DNA from: Flavobacterium sp. J49
Lineage (GTDB): Bacteria; Bacteroidota; Bacteroidia; Flavobacteriales; Flavobacteriaceae
Reading direction: 5' to 3'
DNA length: 64,000 bases
NCBI RefSeq assembly: GCF_011742145.1
Contig: NZ_JAAQQU010000104.1
Coordinates: 639,938-703,937 of the forward strand
In this document: positions 54,447 to 62,907 of the stretch, one piece after another
Numbering within the stretch: position 1 is the stretch's first letter
How the letters are laid out: every line of letters begins with the position of its first letter
Notes under the pieces: model-generated
What the model saw: only the letters and a program-made list of their open reading frames with translations
Databases searched by the model: none
Told to the model about the DNA's origin: nothing
Program-made: the position numbers and the translations under genes

Positions 54447-54469
54447 CAACGAAGTATGACTATACCAAT

Positions 54470-55195
54470 ATGAGCGACGGCATTGTAATTATTCCTACCT
54501 ATAACGAAATTGAGAACATCGAAAGTATTATTCGCGCAGTTTTTGCTTTGCCAAAGACCTTTCACGTTTTAATTGTTGATGATAATTCACCCGATAAAAC
54601 GGCGGACAAGGTAATCGAGTTGCAAAAGGAATTCGGAGACCAATTGTTTTTGGCTTTGAGAAAGAAAAAATCGGGATTGGGAACAGCTTATGTACACGGT
54701 TTTAAATGGGCACTGAAAAATGATTACCAATTCATTTTCGAAATGGATGCCGATTTCTCTCATAACCCGAATGACCTGGAAAAATTATATGAAGCCTGTC
54801 ATAATCAAGGTGCCGATTTGGCCATTGGCTCGCGATATGTGACGGGAGTCAATGTAGTGAATTGGCCGTTGAGTCGCGTATTGTTGTCTTATTTTGCTTC
54901 TGTTTATGTGCGAATGATTACCGGAATGAAAATCATGGATGCTACTGCCGGATTTATTTGTTACCGCCGAGAAGTATTGGAAAAAATAAATTTAGACGCC
55001 ATCAAATTCATCGGTTATGCCTTCCAAATAGAAATGAAATACCGAGCTTTTGCCAAAAATTTTAACATCCAGGAAGTGCCGGTCATCTTTACCGATAGAA
55101 CCAAAGGGCAATCCAAAATGAGTGGCGCCATTATCAAAGAAGCTATCTTTGGCGTGATTTCGCTAAGATTCAGAAAGTTTTTAAACCGATTATAA
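54470..55195 (+). CDS. Polyprenol-phosphate mannose synthase-like glycosyltransferase (GT2)
   Basis: 241 aa, GT2 fold. VIIPTYNEIENI opens the nucleotide-sugar site, VDDNSPDKTADKV follows, and FEMDADFSHNPNDLEKL holds the DxD metal site. GLGTAYVHGFKWAL and DATAGFICYRREVLEKI are typical of dolichyl/polyprenyl-phosphate mannose synthases, which lack C-terminal membrane helices, as here. It makes a lipid-linked mannose donor for glycosylation of the envelope. It is followed 11 bp later by pyrC. Confidence 0.9.
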   Translation: MSDGIVIIPTYNEIENIESIIRAVFALPKTFHVLIVDDNSPDKTADKVIELQKEFGDQLFLALRKKKSGLGTAYVHGFKWALKNDYQFIFEMDADFSHNPNDLEKLYEACHNQGADLAIGSRYVTGVNVVNWPLSRVLLSYFASVYVRMITGMKIMDATAGFICYRREVLEKINLDAIKFIGYAFQIEMKYRAFAKNFNIQEVPVIFTDRTKGQSKMSGAIIKEAIFGVISLRFRKFLNRL

Positions 55196-55206
55196 AATAC
55201 CCAAAA

Positions 55207-56547
55207 ATGAATACCGTTTTAATTAAGAATGCCAAAATAGTAAATGAAGGAAAGGTTTTTGAAGGCGATGTTTTGATTGAAAACGAATTTATTGTCGAAA
55301 TAGCCGACAGCATTAGCGCCAAATCTGCGAGTTGCAAAATCATCGATGCCGAAGGAAGTTATCTTATTCCGGGTGCCATTGACGACCAAGTGCATTTCCG
55401 CGAACCCGGATTAACGCACAAAGGCGATATTGCTTCTGAAAGTCGGGCTGCCGTTGCCGGCGGCATTACATCCTTCATTGAACAACCGAATACCGTTCCC
55501 AATGCGGTTACCCAAGAACTCTTGGAAGACAAATACCAAATTGCCGCAAAGACATCGTATGCGAATTATTCGTTTATGATGGGTGGCACCAATGACAATT
55601 TGGAAGAAGTGTTGAAAACCAATCCGAAAAATGTGGCCGGAATCAAATTGTTTCTCGGGTCATCAACCGGCAATATGTTAGTGGACAACCAGGAAACTTT
55701 GGAAAAAATATTTTCGTCTACCAAAATGCTGATTGCGGTTCATTGTGAAGACGAAGCGACGATTAAAGCCAATTTGGAACGATACAAACTCCAATTTGGG
55801 GAAGATATTCCGGTAGAATGTCATCACTTAATCCGCAGCGAAGAAGCCTGTTATTTGTCGTCTTCTAAAGCGATTGCCTTGGCCCAAAAAACCGGAGCAA
55901 GATTGCATGTTTTTCATTTGTCAACGGCTAAAGAAATGGATTTGTTTACCAATAAAATTCCGTTAGAAGAAAAGCAAATCACGGCCGAAGTCTGTATACA
56001 CCACTTGTGGTTTTCGGATGCCGATTATAAAACCAAAGGCAATTTAATCAAATGGAACCCGGCTGTAAAAACGGCTGAGGACAGAGACGCTTTGTGGAAA
56101 GCACTGTTAGACGATAGAATTGACGTGATTGCAACCGACCATGCACCACATACATTAGAAGAGAAAAGCCAAAGCTATTTAAAAGCACCATCAGGCGGAC
56201 CATTGGTACAACATGCAGTGGTTGCTATGTTCGAAGCTGCTCATCAAGGAAAAATTACCATTGAGAAAATTGTAGAGAAAATGTGTCACAATCCGGCGAA
56301 GATATTTAAAATAGAAAAGCGCGGGTTTATCAAGGAAGGCTATTATGCCGATTTGGTTTTAGTCAATACCGGTTTGCCTTGGAACGTGAAGAAAGAAAAC
56401 ATTTTGGCCAAATGTGGTTGGTCGCCATTTGAAGGCTATAATTTTAAATCGAGAATTACCCATACTTTTGTTAATGGAGAATTGGTTTATAAGAACTTTA
56501 AAGTAAGTGAAAAACCTGTCGGGAAACGATTATTGTTTGACAGATAA
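55207..56547 (+). CDS. pyrC: Dihydroorotase, type I
   Basis: 446 aa amidohydrolase that closes the pyrimidine ring of dihydroorotate. The metal site is DDQVHFREPGLTHKGD. GIKLFLGSSTGNM has the lysine typical of carbamate bridging, and HCEDEATI, HLSTAKEMDLF and ATDHAPHT provide later ligands. The type I (about 430 residues) form fits, rather than the shorter E. coli PyrC. It overlaps the longest reading of DUF4296, but the chosen start at 56558 lies after its stop. Confidence 0.94.
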   Translation: MNTVLIKNAKIVNEGKVFEGDVLIENEFIVEIADSISAKSASCKIIDAEGSYLIPGAIDDQVHFREPGLTHKGDIASESRAAVAGGITSFIEQPNTVPNAVTQELLEDKYQIAAKTSYANYSFMMGGTNDNLEEVLKTNPKNVAGIKLFLGSSTGNMLVDNQETLEKIFSSTKMLIAVHCEDEATIKANLERYKLQFGEDIPVECHHLIRSEEACYLSSSKAIALAQKTGARLHVFHLSTAKEMDLFTNKIPLEEKQITAEVCIHHLWFSDADYKTKGNLIKWNPAVKTAEDRDALWKALLDDRIDVIATDHAPHTLEEKSQSYLKAPSGGPLVQHAVVAMFEAAHQGKITIEKIVEKMCHNPAKIFKIEKRGFIKEGYYADLVLVNTGLPWNVKKENILAKCGWSPFEGYNFKSRITHTFVNGELVYKNFKVSEKPVGKRLLFDR

Positions 56548-56557
56548 AATAAGAAGG

Positions 56558-56935
56558 ATGAGGAGAAGTGTTTTGTTTTTTTTGTTGCTATCCTTAATGG
56601 GGTGCAATGATACCGTTGAGAAGCCCAAAAACCTAATTGAAAAGGACAAGATGGTTGACATATTGTATGATCTCTCTTTGCTTGAAGCCATCAAGTCTCA
56701 GAACATCAATGGTGGAATCAGTAATGAAAATGCCAATGCCTATCTTTACAAAAAATATAAAATCGACAGTATTCAATTGGTCCAAAGCAACAAATACTAC
56801 GCTTCTGATGTAGAAGAATACAAAAAAATGTTTGAAGAAGTTAAGAGCAGGCTGGACGAGCAAACTAAGAAAATAGGGGGAAATACCACGCCAAGTAACG
56901 GTCCGCCGAATGCTGATGTACCGCAAATACAATAG
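56558..56935 (+). CDS. DUF4296 lipoprotein
   Basis: 125 aa from the ATG at 56558, preceded by AAGAAGG, one of the few Shine-Dalgarno-like sites here. Signal MRRSVLFFLLLSLMGC sets Cys16 as the lipid site, followed by NDT. The DUF4296 domain follows (IEKDKMVDILYDLSLLEAI, KYKIDSIQLVQSNKYYA, YKKMFEEVKSRLDEQ) and a Pro/Asn-rich tail ends it. Function unknown. The gene order pyrC-DUF4296-epimerase is common in Flavobacteria. Confidence 0.88.
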   Translation: MRRSVLFFLLLSLMGCNDTVEKPKNLIEKDKMVDILYDLSLLEAIKSQNINGGISNENANAYLYKKYKIDSIQLVQSNKYYASDVEEYKKMFEEVKSRLDEQTKKIGGNTTPSNGPPNADVPQIQ

Positions 56936-56942
56936 TTGTTAT

Positions 56943-57935
56943 TTAACTTAAATCGGCTACTTCTTGGATTACCGAATCAATGCTTTGAAACTCAAAATTC
57001 AAAGCATTTTTTATTTTGTCATTGGAGATAATATCATCAGAGCATAAGGAGTTGGCGCTGTATTTAGACAATCGTCTTTTGGCTCTGAAGAAAGTGGCGC
57101 AAAACCAATCCAAACGCCAAGCAATGGCCAACATCCATGGTTTGGCTTCCGTTTTTGGTTTTTTGGCCTTTAGTTTTTCAGCTATGGTATAGATTACTTC
57201 TTTGAAAGTTAGGTTTTCGGCTATGAGGGAGAATCTTTCGCCGGTGATGTCACTTTTCATCAACTGTATCATGATTTTAACGACATCGGTAACGCCAACG
57301 TAACCTGTTGAGCCTTTGGTGTAAAACGGGAAGCCTTTTTTAACGGCAGAAAAGAAAACACCGCTTCCTTGTCCCCAAAAACCGGCGCCAAAAATCACAC
57401 CCGGATTGACAATAACAACACTTAAACCTTCTTGTTGGCCGCGCCAAATTTCCATTTCAGCACCGTATTTTGAGATGGCGTAATCGCTGTGTGGTGCTTC
57501 GGGATTCCATTCAGTTTCCTCGGTGACTTTGGTTTCGTGAGGTTTTAGGTCGCCCAAAGCAGCAATTGAACTTACATGGCAAAGTTTTTTGACGTTGTAA
57601 GCCAAACAGAAATTAACGATGTTAGCAGTGCCTTCGATGTTGGTTTTTCGGAGTTGGTCTTCGTCATTGGGATCATACGAAATCAAGGCCGCACAATGGT
57701 AAACGTAAGTTATGTTTTGAAAGGCAATCTCCAAAGACGGAATGTCGATGATATCTGCTTTTACCCATTCTATTTTGGTGAATAAGGCTTCTTTTTGGTA
57801 AAGTTGGAAAAGCGATTTCGTCTTTTCAATGGATTTTTTATGGCGGTAAATGGAACGGACGGCAGCCTCATTTTCTGCTAAATGTAACAGCAAATGTGCG
57901 CCGACTAAACCTGTTCCGCCTGTGACTAAAATCAT
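56943..57935 (-). CDS. NAD-dependent epimerase/dehydratase-type reductase
   Basis: 330 aa extended short-chain dehydrogenase. VTGGTGLVGAHLLLHLAE is the Rossmann GxxGxxG loop. VYHCAALISYDP and VSSIAALG provide the Ser, and SDYAISKYGAEMEIW provides the YxxxK catalytic pair. This points to a dihydroflavonol-4-reductase-like or sugar-nucleotide epimerase-like enzyme, and the substrate is unknown. It converges with DUF4296, and a heptamer array lies just upstream of its start. Confidence 0.9.
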   Translation of the reverse strand: MILVTGGTGLVGAHLLLHLAENEAAVRSIYRHKKSIEKTKSLFQLYQKEALFTKIEWVKADIIDIPSLEIAFQNITYVYHCAALISYDPNDEDQLRKTNIEGTANIVNFCLAYNVKKLCHVSSIAALGDLKPHETKVTEETEWNPEAPHSDYAISKYGAEMEIWRGQQEGLSVVIVNPGVIFGAGFWGQGSGVFFSAVKKGFPFYTKGSTGYVGVTDVVKIMIQLMKSDITGERFSLIAENLTFKEVIYTIAEKLKAKKPKTEAKPWMLAIAWRLDWFCATFFRAKRRLSKYSANSLCSDDIISNDKIKNALNFEFQSIDSVIQEVADLS

Positions 57936-57942
57936 GTCGCTA

Positions 57943-57977
57943 AATTACGAATTACAAATTACGAATTATGAATTATT
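57943..57977. repeat. 7-bp tandem array
   Basis: AATTACG, AATTACA, AATTACG, AATTATG, AATTATT: five units starting 8 bp from the epimerase start codon, in its leader. Confidence 0.85.
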
Positions 57978-58011
57978 TTGTGCTTCCAAGCAAGCGGAAA
58001 GACTTTCTTTC

Positions 58012-58092
58012 AGCCCCGATTGGAGCGAGCTACCATGTAGCGCGTAAAGCGGGAACACGGACCACTGATAAATCCCGAACCTTTCGCTCCTA
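58012..58092 (-). repeat. Dispersed hairpin element, family 1 (copy D)
   Basis: In minus orientation it begins GGAGCGAAAGGTTCGGGA, has CCCGCTTTACGC and the palindrome GCTACATGGTAGC, and ends CCAATCGGGGCTG. The ends match copies B and C but the central palindrome differs. It lies in the epimerase-tyrS gap. Confidence 0.8.
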
Positions 58093-58108
58093 AATAATCA
58101 ATTCTCAT

Positions 58109-58116
58109 TATATTTG
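58109..58116 (+). promoter_or_regulatory. tyrS promoter (-7 box)
   Basis: TATATTTG fits TAnnTTTG. The TTG at 58114, first codon of the longest frame, is part of this box, so the ATG at 58135 is preferred. Confidence 0.6.
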
Positions 58117-58134
58117 CGCAAATTTGATTGTAAG

Positions 58135-59430
58135 ATGAGAAATTTAGTAGCAGAATTGCAATGGCGTGGCTTGGTTCACGATATGATGCCCGGAACTGAA
58201 GAGCAACTTTTAAAGGAAATGACCACAACGTATATTGGGTTTGACCCAACGAGTGATTCGTTGCATATTGGAAGTTTGGTGCCGATTATTTTGTTGGTTC
58301 ATTTAGAAAAATTTGGACACAAGCCGATTGCTTTGGTTGGCGGTGCGACCGGTATGATTGGCGATCCTTCGGGAAAATCGGATGAGCGTAACTTGTTGGA
58401 TGAAGCGACTTTGGAAAAAAATGTGGCCGGAATCAAAGCGGTGTTGTCTCGATTTTTAGACTTTAATTCTACGGCAGCCAATGCGCCGATTTTGGTGAAC
58501 AATTATGATTGGATGAAGGATTTCTCGTTTATCAATTTTGCGCGTGATGTTGGGAAAAGAATTACCGTGAACTACATGATGGCGAAGGATTCGGTGAAGA
58601 AACGTTTGAGCGGAGAAAGCGGTGAAGGCATGAGTTTTACTGAGTTTACGTACCAATTGATTCAAGGATACGATTTTCATCATTTGTACAAAACCCATAA
58701 CTGTTTGTTGCAAATGGGCGGTTCAGACCAATGGGGAAATATTACCACGGGAACGGAATTAGTACGCAGAATGAATGGTGAAGGAGCCAAAGCTTACGCG
58801 ATGACTTGTCCGTTAATCACGAAAGCGGATGGTTCTAAATTCGGGAAGTCAGAAGGTGGCAACGTTTGGTTGACTGCGGATAAGACTTCGGTGTATAAGT
58901 TTTACCAATTTTGGTTGAACACTACCGATGTGGATGCGGAGAAATACATTAAGATTTTTACGTTTTTAGATAAAGAAACCATTGATGCTTTGATTGCGGA
59001 GCACCAAACAGCACCGCATTTGCGTGTGTTACAGAAACGTTTGGCGGAAGAAGTGACGACTTTTGTGCATGGAAAAGAAGAATTGGAGAAAGCGGTTTTT
59101 GCTTCGGGAGCTTTTTTTAGTCCGACTATGGAGGATTTGAAAAAGTTAGACACCAAAACGTTTTTAGAAGTTTTTGAAGGCGTTCCGCAAGCGGAAGTTG
59201 TGAAGGCAGATTTAGAGAACGGTTTAGATATGATTGCAGCGCTTTCGGCTAAAACGGGTTTTTTGGCTTCCAATAGTGATGCGCGTCGCGAGTTGCAACA
59301 GAATTCAATTTCGTTGAACAAAGAGAAAGTAGCAGCCGATTATTTGATTACGGAGAAAGACTTGATCAATAATCAGTTTTTGATGTTGCAAAAAGGAAAG
59401 AAGAATTATTATTTAATCAAGGTTATATAA
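58135..59430 (+). CDS. tyrS: Tyrosyl-tRNA synthetase
   Basis: 431 aa from the ATG at 58135. Class I catalytic domain with [15 protein letters not shown] (HIGH), [40 protein letters not shown] and [12 protein letters not shown] (KMSKS-like). The C-terminal S4-type RNA-binding domain (about 365-431) contains [19 protein letters not shown]. Its stop overlaps the 3' end of the LuxE-like gene by 8 bp. Confidence 0.97.
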   Translation: MRNLVAELQWRGLVHDMMPGTEEQLLKEMTTTYIGFDPTSDSLHIGSLVPIILLVHLEKFGHKPIALVGGATGMIGDPSGKSDERNLLDEATLEKNVAGIKAVLSRFLDFNSTAANAPILVNNYDWMKDFSFINFARDVGKRITVNYMMAKDSVKKRLSGESGEGMSFTEFTYQLIQGYDFHHLYKTHNCLLQMGGSDQWGNITTGTELVRRMNGEGAKAYAMTCPLITKADGSKFGKSEGGNVWLTADKTSVYKFYQFWLNTTDVDAEKYIKIFTFLDKETIDALIAEHQTAPHLRVLQKRLAEEVTTFVHGKEELEKAVFASGAFFSPTMEDLKKLDTKTFLEVFEGVPQAEVVKADLENGLDMIAALSAKTGFLASNSDARRELQQNSISLNKEKVAADYLITEKDLINNQFLMLQKGKKNYYLIKVI

Positions 59431-60403
59431 CCATAAGGTTACAGCCTCGGATATCAGAATTATCAAAGCGGCCCAATATTTCGAAAGAATTGTTGGGCTG
59501 TTTTTTGCCCAAATCTTGCGTGGCGATAAAGGAGCACGAATTGATATTGGCCAAATCAATCACATTCACACCGCCGGTTTTGCCGAAATCAAGGTAAGTC
59601 AAAGCATCTTCGGTGTCGCGGATTAAAATTTGCATCCACGCCGGGCATTCGAAAACACCGTTGCCTAAGGAATACGCTTGTGATAACAACTCCGTCATAC
59701 CATATTCTGAATGGATGCTGGAAACACCGAAACCTTGGCATAAGATTTCGTGTAATTCTTCTCGGATGATTTCTTTGCGTTGGCCTTTCATGCCACCGGT
59801 TTCCATGATGATGGTGTTTTTGAGTTGAAAATTTTGCCTTTCAATCAAATCCAATAAAGCATACGTTACACCAATCAGGATTACATTTTGGCCTGAATTA
59901 TCGAGCTCAATCAGTTTTGAAATCAGTTCGTCGTAATTGTGCAGGTAAAAGCCGCTGTGCTCATTATTGGACAATTCGATTAAATCCTTGACCATATAAA
60001 TCAAAGATGAACCACTGCGCTCCAAATAGGATGGAAGCAAAGCCAAAACGGCGTAGTCTTCAATATTACCGTAGAATTCGGAGAACGCTAGGCGATAACT
60101 TTGTTCGTATAGCGAAACATCGGTTACTAGGTGTTTGCTGGTAATCATTCCGGTCGTTCCGCTGCTGGTGAAGGTTTCCTGAATTGGGTTTGAATTAGAA
60201 ACCACCGTATGGCTTTTAAAAAACTGTATCGGCAGAAACGGAATTTGTGGTAATGATTTTACTTTTTGGACGTCAGTATTTAGTAAATCACAAAATTCAC
60301 GATAGACTAGGTTGTTCTCGTATTGGTAACGAAAAACCTTCAGCGCTATTTTTTCAAATTGCTTTTGTGAAGAAATCGTGAATATGTCTTGTAGATTGAC
60401 CAA
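59423..60403 (-). CDS. LuxE/PaaK-like acyl-protein synthetase
   Basis: 326 aa of the LuxE-like ANL superfamily. [15 protein letters not shown] is the phosphate-binding loop, followed by a helical N-domain and [14 protein letters not shown] with [25 protein letters not shown] adenylate-site segments. LuxE family proteins activate acyl groups as adenylates, but the acceptor here is unknown. No luxCD genes are near. The start is TTG at 60403. No ATG lies near the N-terminus, and the motif spacing agrees with this start. Confidence 0.8.
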   Translation of the reverse strand: MVNLQDIFTISSQKQFEKIALKVFRYQYENNLVYREFCDLLNTDVQKVKSLPQIPFLPIQFFKSHTVVSNSNPIQETFTSSGTTGMITSKHLVTDVSLYEQSYRLAFSEFYGNIEDYAVLALLPSYLERSGSSLIYMVKDLIELSNNEHSGFYLHNYDELISKLIELDNSGQNVILIGVTYALLDLIERQNFQLKNTIIMETGGMKGQRKEIIREELHEILCQGFGVSSIHSEYGMTELLSQAYSLGNGVFECPAWMQILIRDTEDALTYLDFGKTGGVNVIDLANINSCSFIATQDLGKKQPNNSFEILGRFDNSDIRGCNLMVI

Positions 60404-60423
60404 GGAATATTTTTTTTTACTAC

Positions 60424-60452
60424 GTACAGTTCGACCTAAAGGTCTCGAGTCG
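60424..60452 (-). repeat. Hairpin element, family 2 (LuxE-like leader)
   Basis: In mRNA sense: GCGACTCGAGACC, then TTTA, then GGTCGAACTGTACG. Stem GACC/GGTC. It sits between the -7 box and the TTG start, 20 bp from the start codon. Confidence 0.6.
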
Positions 60453-60460
60453 CAAAAGTA
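60453..60460 (-). promoter_or_regulatory. Promoter of the LuxE-like gene (-7 box)
   Basis: Minus-strand TACTTTTG, directly next to the family 2 element. Confidence 0.6.
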
Positions 60461-60468
60461 AGGAAAAT

Positions 60469-60512
60469 AAAAAAGCCCTATCTCGTTTTTGGTACAAGAC
60501 AGGGCTTTTTTG
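60469..60512 (-). terminator. Terminator of the T9SS protein gene
   Basis: Stem AAAAAGCCCTATCT with AGACAGGGCTTTTT, one bulge or mismatch, 15 bp after the stop at 60528. T-runs on both strands. Confidence 0.75.
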
Positions 60513-60527
60513 TATGAGTAAGATGGA

Positions 60528-62390
60528 TTATTCGATAACCAATTTAGTAGAAGCCGTTTTACCTTCTTCAGTAATTCTAACTACATAAACACCGGCATTT
60601 AGATTGCTTACGTTGATAGCATTTTCAGAAGTTGTAGTGTTTAAAACTTGTTTTCCTAATAGGTCAAAAACAGTAACTGTTCTTTCTGCGTTAGCAGCAG
60701 TTTCGATGAACAAAGTTCCGTTAGCAACCGGGTTAGGATATACTTTTAAACCAGAGATTTGGTTTTGAGTGGTTCCTAAAGTAAAGTTTGCTGTAGTAGC
60801 AATTCTTAATTCATCGGCTATGATAGTTGGAGTGTTTGTAGCTCCATCTTGTCTAAACATAAACCCGCCTAAGTTATCAAAAGCGCTAGTAGGAGTAACA
60901 CTTATTGTTGGAGAAGCACTACCGCCGATAGTTGGGTTAATGTATAGTGACAAAGCATTGTCAGCAAAATCATATCTTAAAACCACATATTGAATTTCAC
61001 CTGGATTATATAAAGTGGGATCCCAATCGGTAGCAGAAGCTCCGGTTCCTAAGCCGTATTGGTATTGAGTTCCGTTTTTACGGATCCAGATTCTGGCATT
61101 AGTCGAAGCACCCGAAGCATCTGTAAATAATGCAAAATAAGTACTTGTTAAGTCATTTGTAACATTGGCTAAATCCGAAGCAGTAACAATAAATGATGCA
61201 AATAATGAATCGGTATTAGTGCTTGTAAATAAAGTTCTTGATTCTCCACCGCTTCCAACGAAAGTAATTGAGTTTCCTGAAGAAGTAATGCCGGCATAAG
61301 ATAAGCTGCCATTAGCGATAGTGATATTGTCTCCGCTATTTACCAATGACCATTTTTGCTCAGCATTAAGTGATCCTCCAACGGTGTAAGGGAATGAATC
61401 GTTGAATGGTAAAGTATTAACCGGTTTACATTCAGGAGCGGTGACTGTTTTAGTAAGGCCACATGCGCCACTTACTGTTAAAGTTACGTTAGTGCCTTCA
61501 GGGATATTGGTAATGATAATATTACCTTCGGCTGTAGTTGAAGGGTTATTGCCGCCAATTGTGCCTGCATTAACAGATAAATTATATGAACCTGTATTTC
61601 CTCCGGTAAACGGAATAGTAGCAGTGTAAGTATCGATATTCAAAGTTGTAGCATCACAAACAGCAGTTTCTGTATTTAAGATTAAGCTACAAGCGGCAGC
61701 ACCAAACCAAGTATTGTATACTTTTATTTCGTCTACGGTAATATTTTGGGTAGCGGCGTATTGTCTTAAAAATACTCCTCCAATACTGGCTGTTCCTCCT
61801 CCGGTTGTAGTATGTTCCGGTGTTCCGGCAGCAGCCTCAGAAGCAGGAACTCCTGTAGATTTAACCCAAATGCTGGCAGCACCGGCTGCAGTTACGTCAT
61901 ATTTTACTATGATAAGGTAAGTAGTGTTTAAATCGAAATCGGTTGGAGTTGTGGCAAAAGAAGCAGTACTCGTGTTTGAAATTCCAAAATTTATTTTTCC
62001 GGTAGTTGCTGATGGTTTTACATAAATTCTAGCGGCAAATGTACTTGGAGCTGTTCCTAAATGTGCAAAGTAACCAGCATCGCCTGAAGTAACATTTACT
62101 AAAAATGAGAAATACAAAGATCCGGAAGTTACTGGAGCTGTGAAAGGTTTGTTAACGTCTTCTCCGGTATTATCCAATCTTGCAGCGTTGTTGGCAACAG
62201 TATTGTAACCAGCGTAAGTCAATCCATTGGCAGCACCAACATCTACAGCATTGGTTCCGGCGCCACTGTGAGCACTCCAGCCGTTTGCAGTCAACAAAGC
62301 GTTGTCAGGATAATTAAAATCATCTGTCAAAATTTGTCCGAATGACAAAGAGGTGGCAGTAAGTAATAATAAGGAGTAAATTTTTTTCAT
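60528..62390 (-). CDS. Secreted multi-domain protein with type IX secretion sorting domain
   Basis: 620 aa from the ATG at 62390. A signal peptide (1-18, ending LSFGQ) is followed by a concanavalin-like/laminin-G-like domain (about 19-210, FNYPDNALLTANGWSAHSG). A central Ig-like segment (about 215-325) starts SLILNTETAVCD and ends VSGACGLTKTV. A second, related concanavalin-like domain follows (about 335-545, FPYTVGGSLNAEQKWSLVNS). The last 75 residues are the type A T9SS domain (LKVYPNPVANGTLF...GVYVVRITEEGKT). The protein is exported and probably attached to the surface or secreted. The ligand is unknown. Confidence 0.85.
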   Translation of the reverse strand: MKKIYSLLLLTATSLSFGQILTDDFNYPDNALLTANGWSAHSGAGTNAVDVGAANGLTYAGYNTVANNAARLDNTGEDVNKPFTAPVTSGSLYFSFLVNVTSGDAGYFAHLGTAPSTFAARIYVKPSATTGKINFGISNTSTASFATTPTDFDLNTTYLIIVKYDVTAAGAASIWVKSTGVPASEAAAGTPEHTTTGGGTASIGGVFLRQYAATQNITVDEIKVYNTWFGAAACSLILNTETAVCDATTLNIDTYTATIPFTGGNTGSYNLSVNAGTIGGNNPSTTAEGNIIITNIPEGTNVTLTVSGACGLTKTVTAPECKPVNTLPFNDSFPYTVGGSLNAEQKWSLVNSGDNITIANGSLSYAGITSSGNSITFVGSGGESRTLFTSTNTDSLFASFIVTASDLANVTNDLTSTYFALFTDASGASTNARIWIRKNGTQYQYGLGTGASATDWDPTLYNPGEIQYVVLRYDFADNALSLYINPTIGGSASPTISVTPTSAFDNLGGFMFRQDGATNTPTIIADELRIATTANFTLGTTQNQISGLKVYPNPVANGTLFIETAANAERTVTVFDLLGKQVLNTTTSENAINVSNLNAGVYVVRITEEGKTASTKLVIE

Positions 62391-62412
62391 TTTTTTAAAT
62401 TTAATTAGCCTA

Positions 62413-62441
62413 CAAATATAATGACAATATTTGTTAGCCAA
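62413..62441 (-). promoter_or_regulatory. Promoter of the secreted protein gene
   Basis: Minus-strand TTG (62439-62441), 18 bp, TATATTTG (62413-62420). It lies 23 bp before the ATG and agrees with that start. Confidence 0.7.
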
Positions 62442-62493
62442 AAAAAAGAATGTAAAAAAATGATTAAATAAACCTTAAAAAATCAAAATTTAA

Positions 62494-62805
62494 CTATCTG
62501 ACAATTAGTTTTCTAGTTGTAGTAGTTTCACCTTCGGTGATTTTGATGATATAAACCCCAGGAGGGATAGAGGTAATATTCAATTCTTTAGAAGAAATGG
62601 TAGTTTGCAACACTTTTTTCCCCAATACATCAAAGATAAGAATCTCTTTGTCTAAGGAAGTTTTAGAGGTAATGTAAATCTTGCCGTTGCTAACTGGATT
62701 TGGATAAAAACCAAGAGTTTCCCCTTGCTGTTTTCCGTCTTGTGCAAAAGACACAAGGGAGAACAAAGAGAAAAGAAAAGTTGTTAAAAAGTAGTTTCTA
62801 GCCAT
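62494..62805 (-). CDS. Signal peptide plus stand-alone type IX secretion sorting domain
   Basis: 103 aa from the ATG at 62805. A signal peptide (1-21, ending LVSFAQ) is followed by eight residues and then directly by a complete type A T9SS C-terminal domain (GFYPNPVSNGKIY...IFDVLGKKVLQTTI...GVYIIKITEGETTTTRKLIVR). There is no cargo domain between them. It is translated on its own and has its own -7 box. It may be a decoy, a carrier or the remnant of a larger gene. Function unknown. Confidence 0.8.
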   Translation of the reverse strand: MARNYFLTTFLFSLFSLVSFAQDGKQQGETLGFYPNPVSNGKIYITSKTSLDKEILIFDVLGKKVLQTTISSKELNITSIPPGVYIIKITEGETTTTRKLIVR

Positions 62806-62824
62806 GACTCTAATTTGGTTATTA

Positions 62825-62832
62825 CAAATATA
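62825..62832 (-). promoter_or_regulatory. Promoter of the stand-alone CTD gene (-7 box)
   Basis: Minus-strand TATATTTG, 19 bp upstream of the ATG at 62805. Confidence 0.5.
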
Positions 62833-62857
62833 TATAAAATATTTCAAATATTGTACC

Positions 62858-62889
62858 AAAAAAATCCCTCAATTGTTGTTGAGGGATTT
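62858..62889 (-). terminator. Terminator of the beta-helix gene
   Basis: Perfect 11-bp stem (62862-62872 with 62879-62889), 18 bp downstream of the stop at 62908, with a minus-strand T-run. Confidence 0.8.
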
Positions 62890-62907
62890 ATGTGATTTTA
62901 TTTGTAA

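Noticed and set aside
3740..57977. Heptamer arrays as a CRISPR array
   Set aside because: Units are 7-8 bp without spacers, and there are no cas genes in the window.
59423..60403. Bioluminescence (luxCDABE) function for the LuxE-like gene
   Set aside because: No luxA, luxB, luxC or luxD is in the window. LuxE/PaaK-like proteins are common outside bioluminescence.
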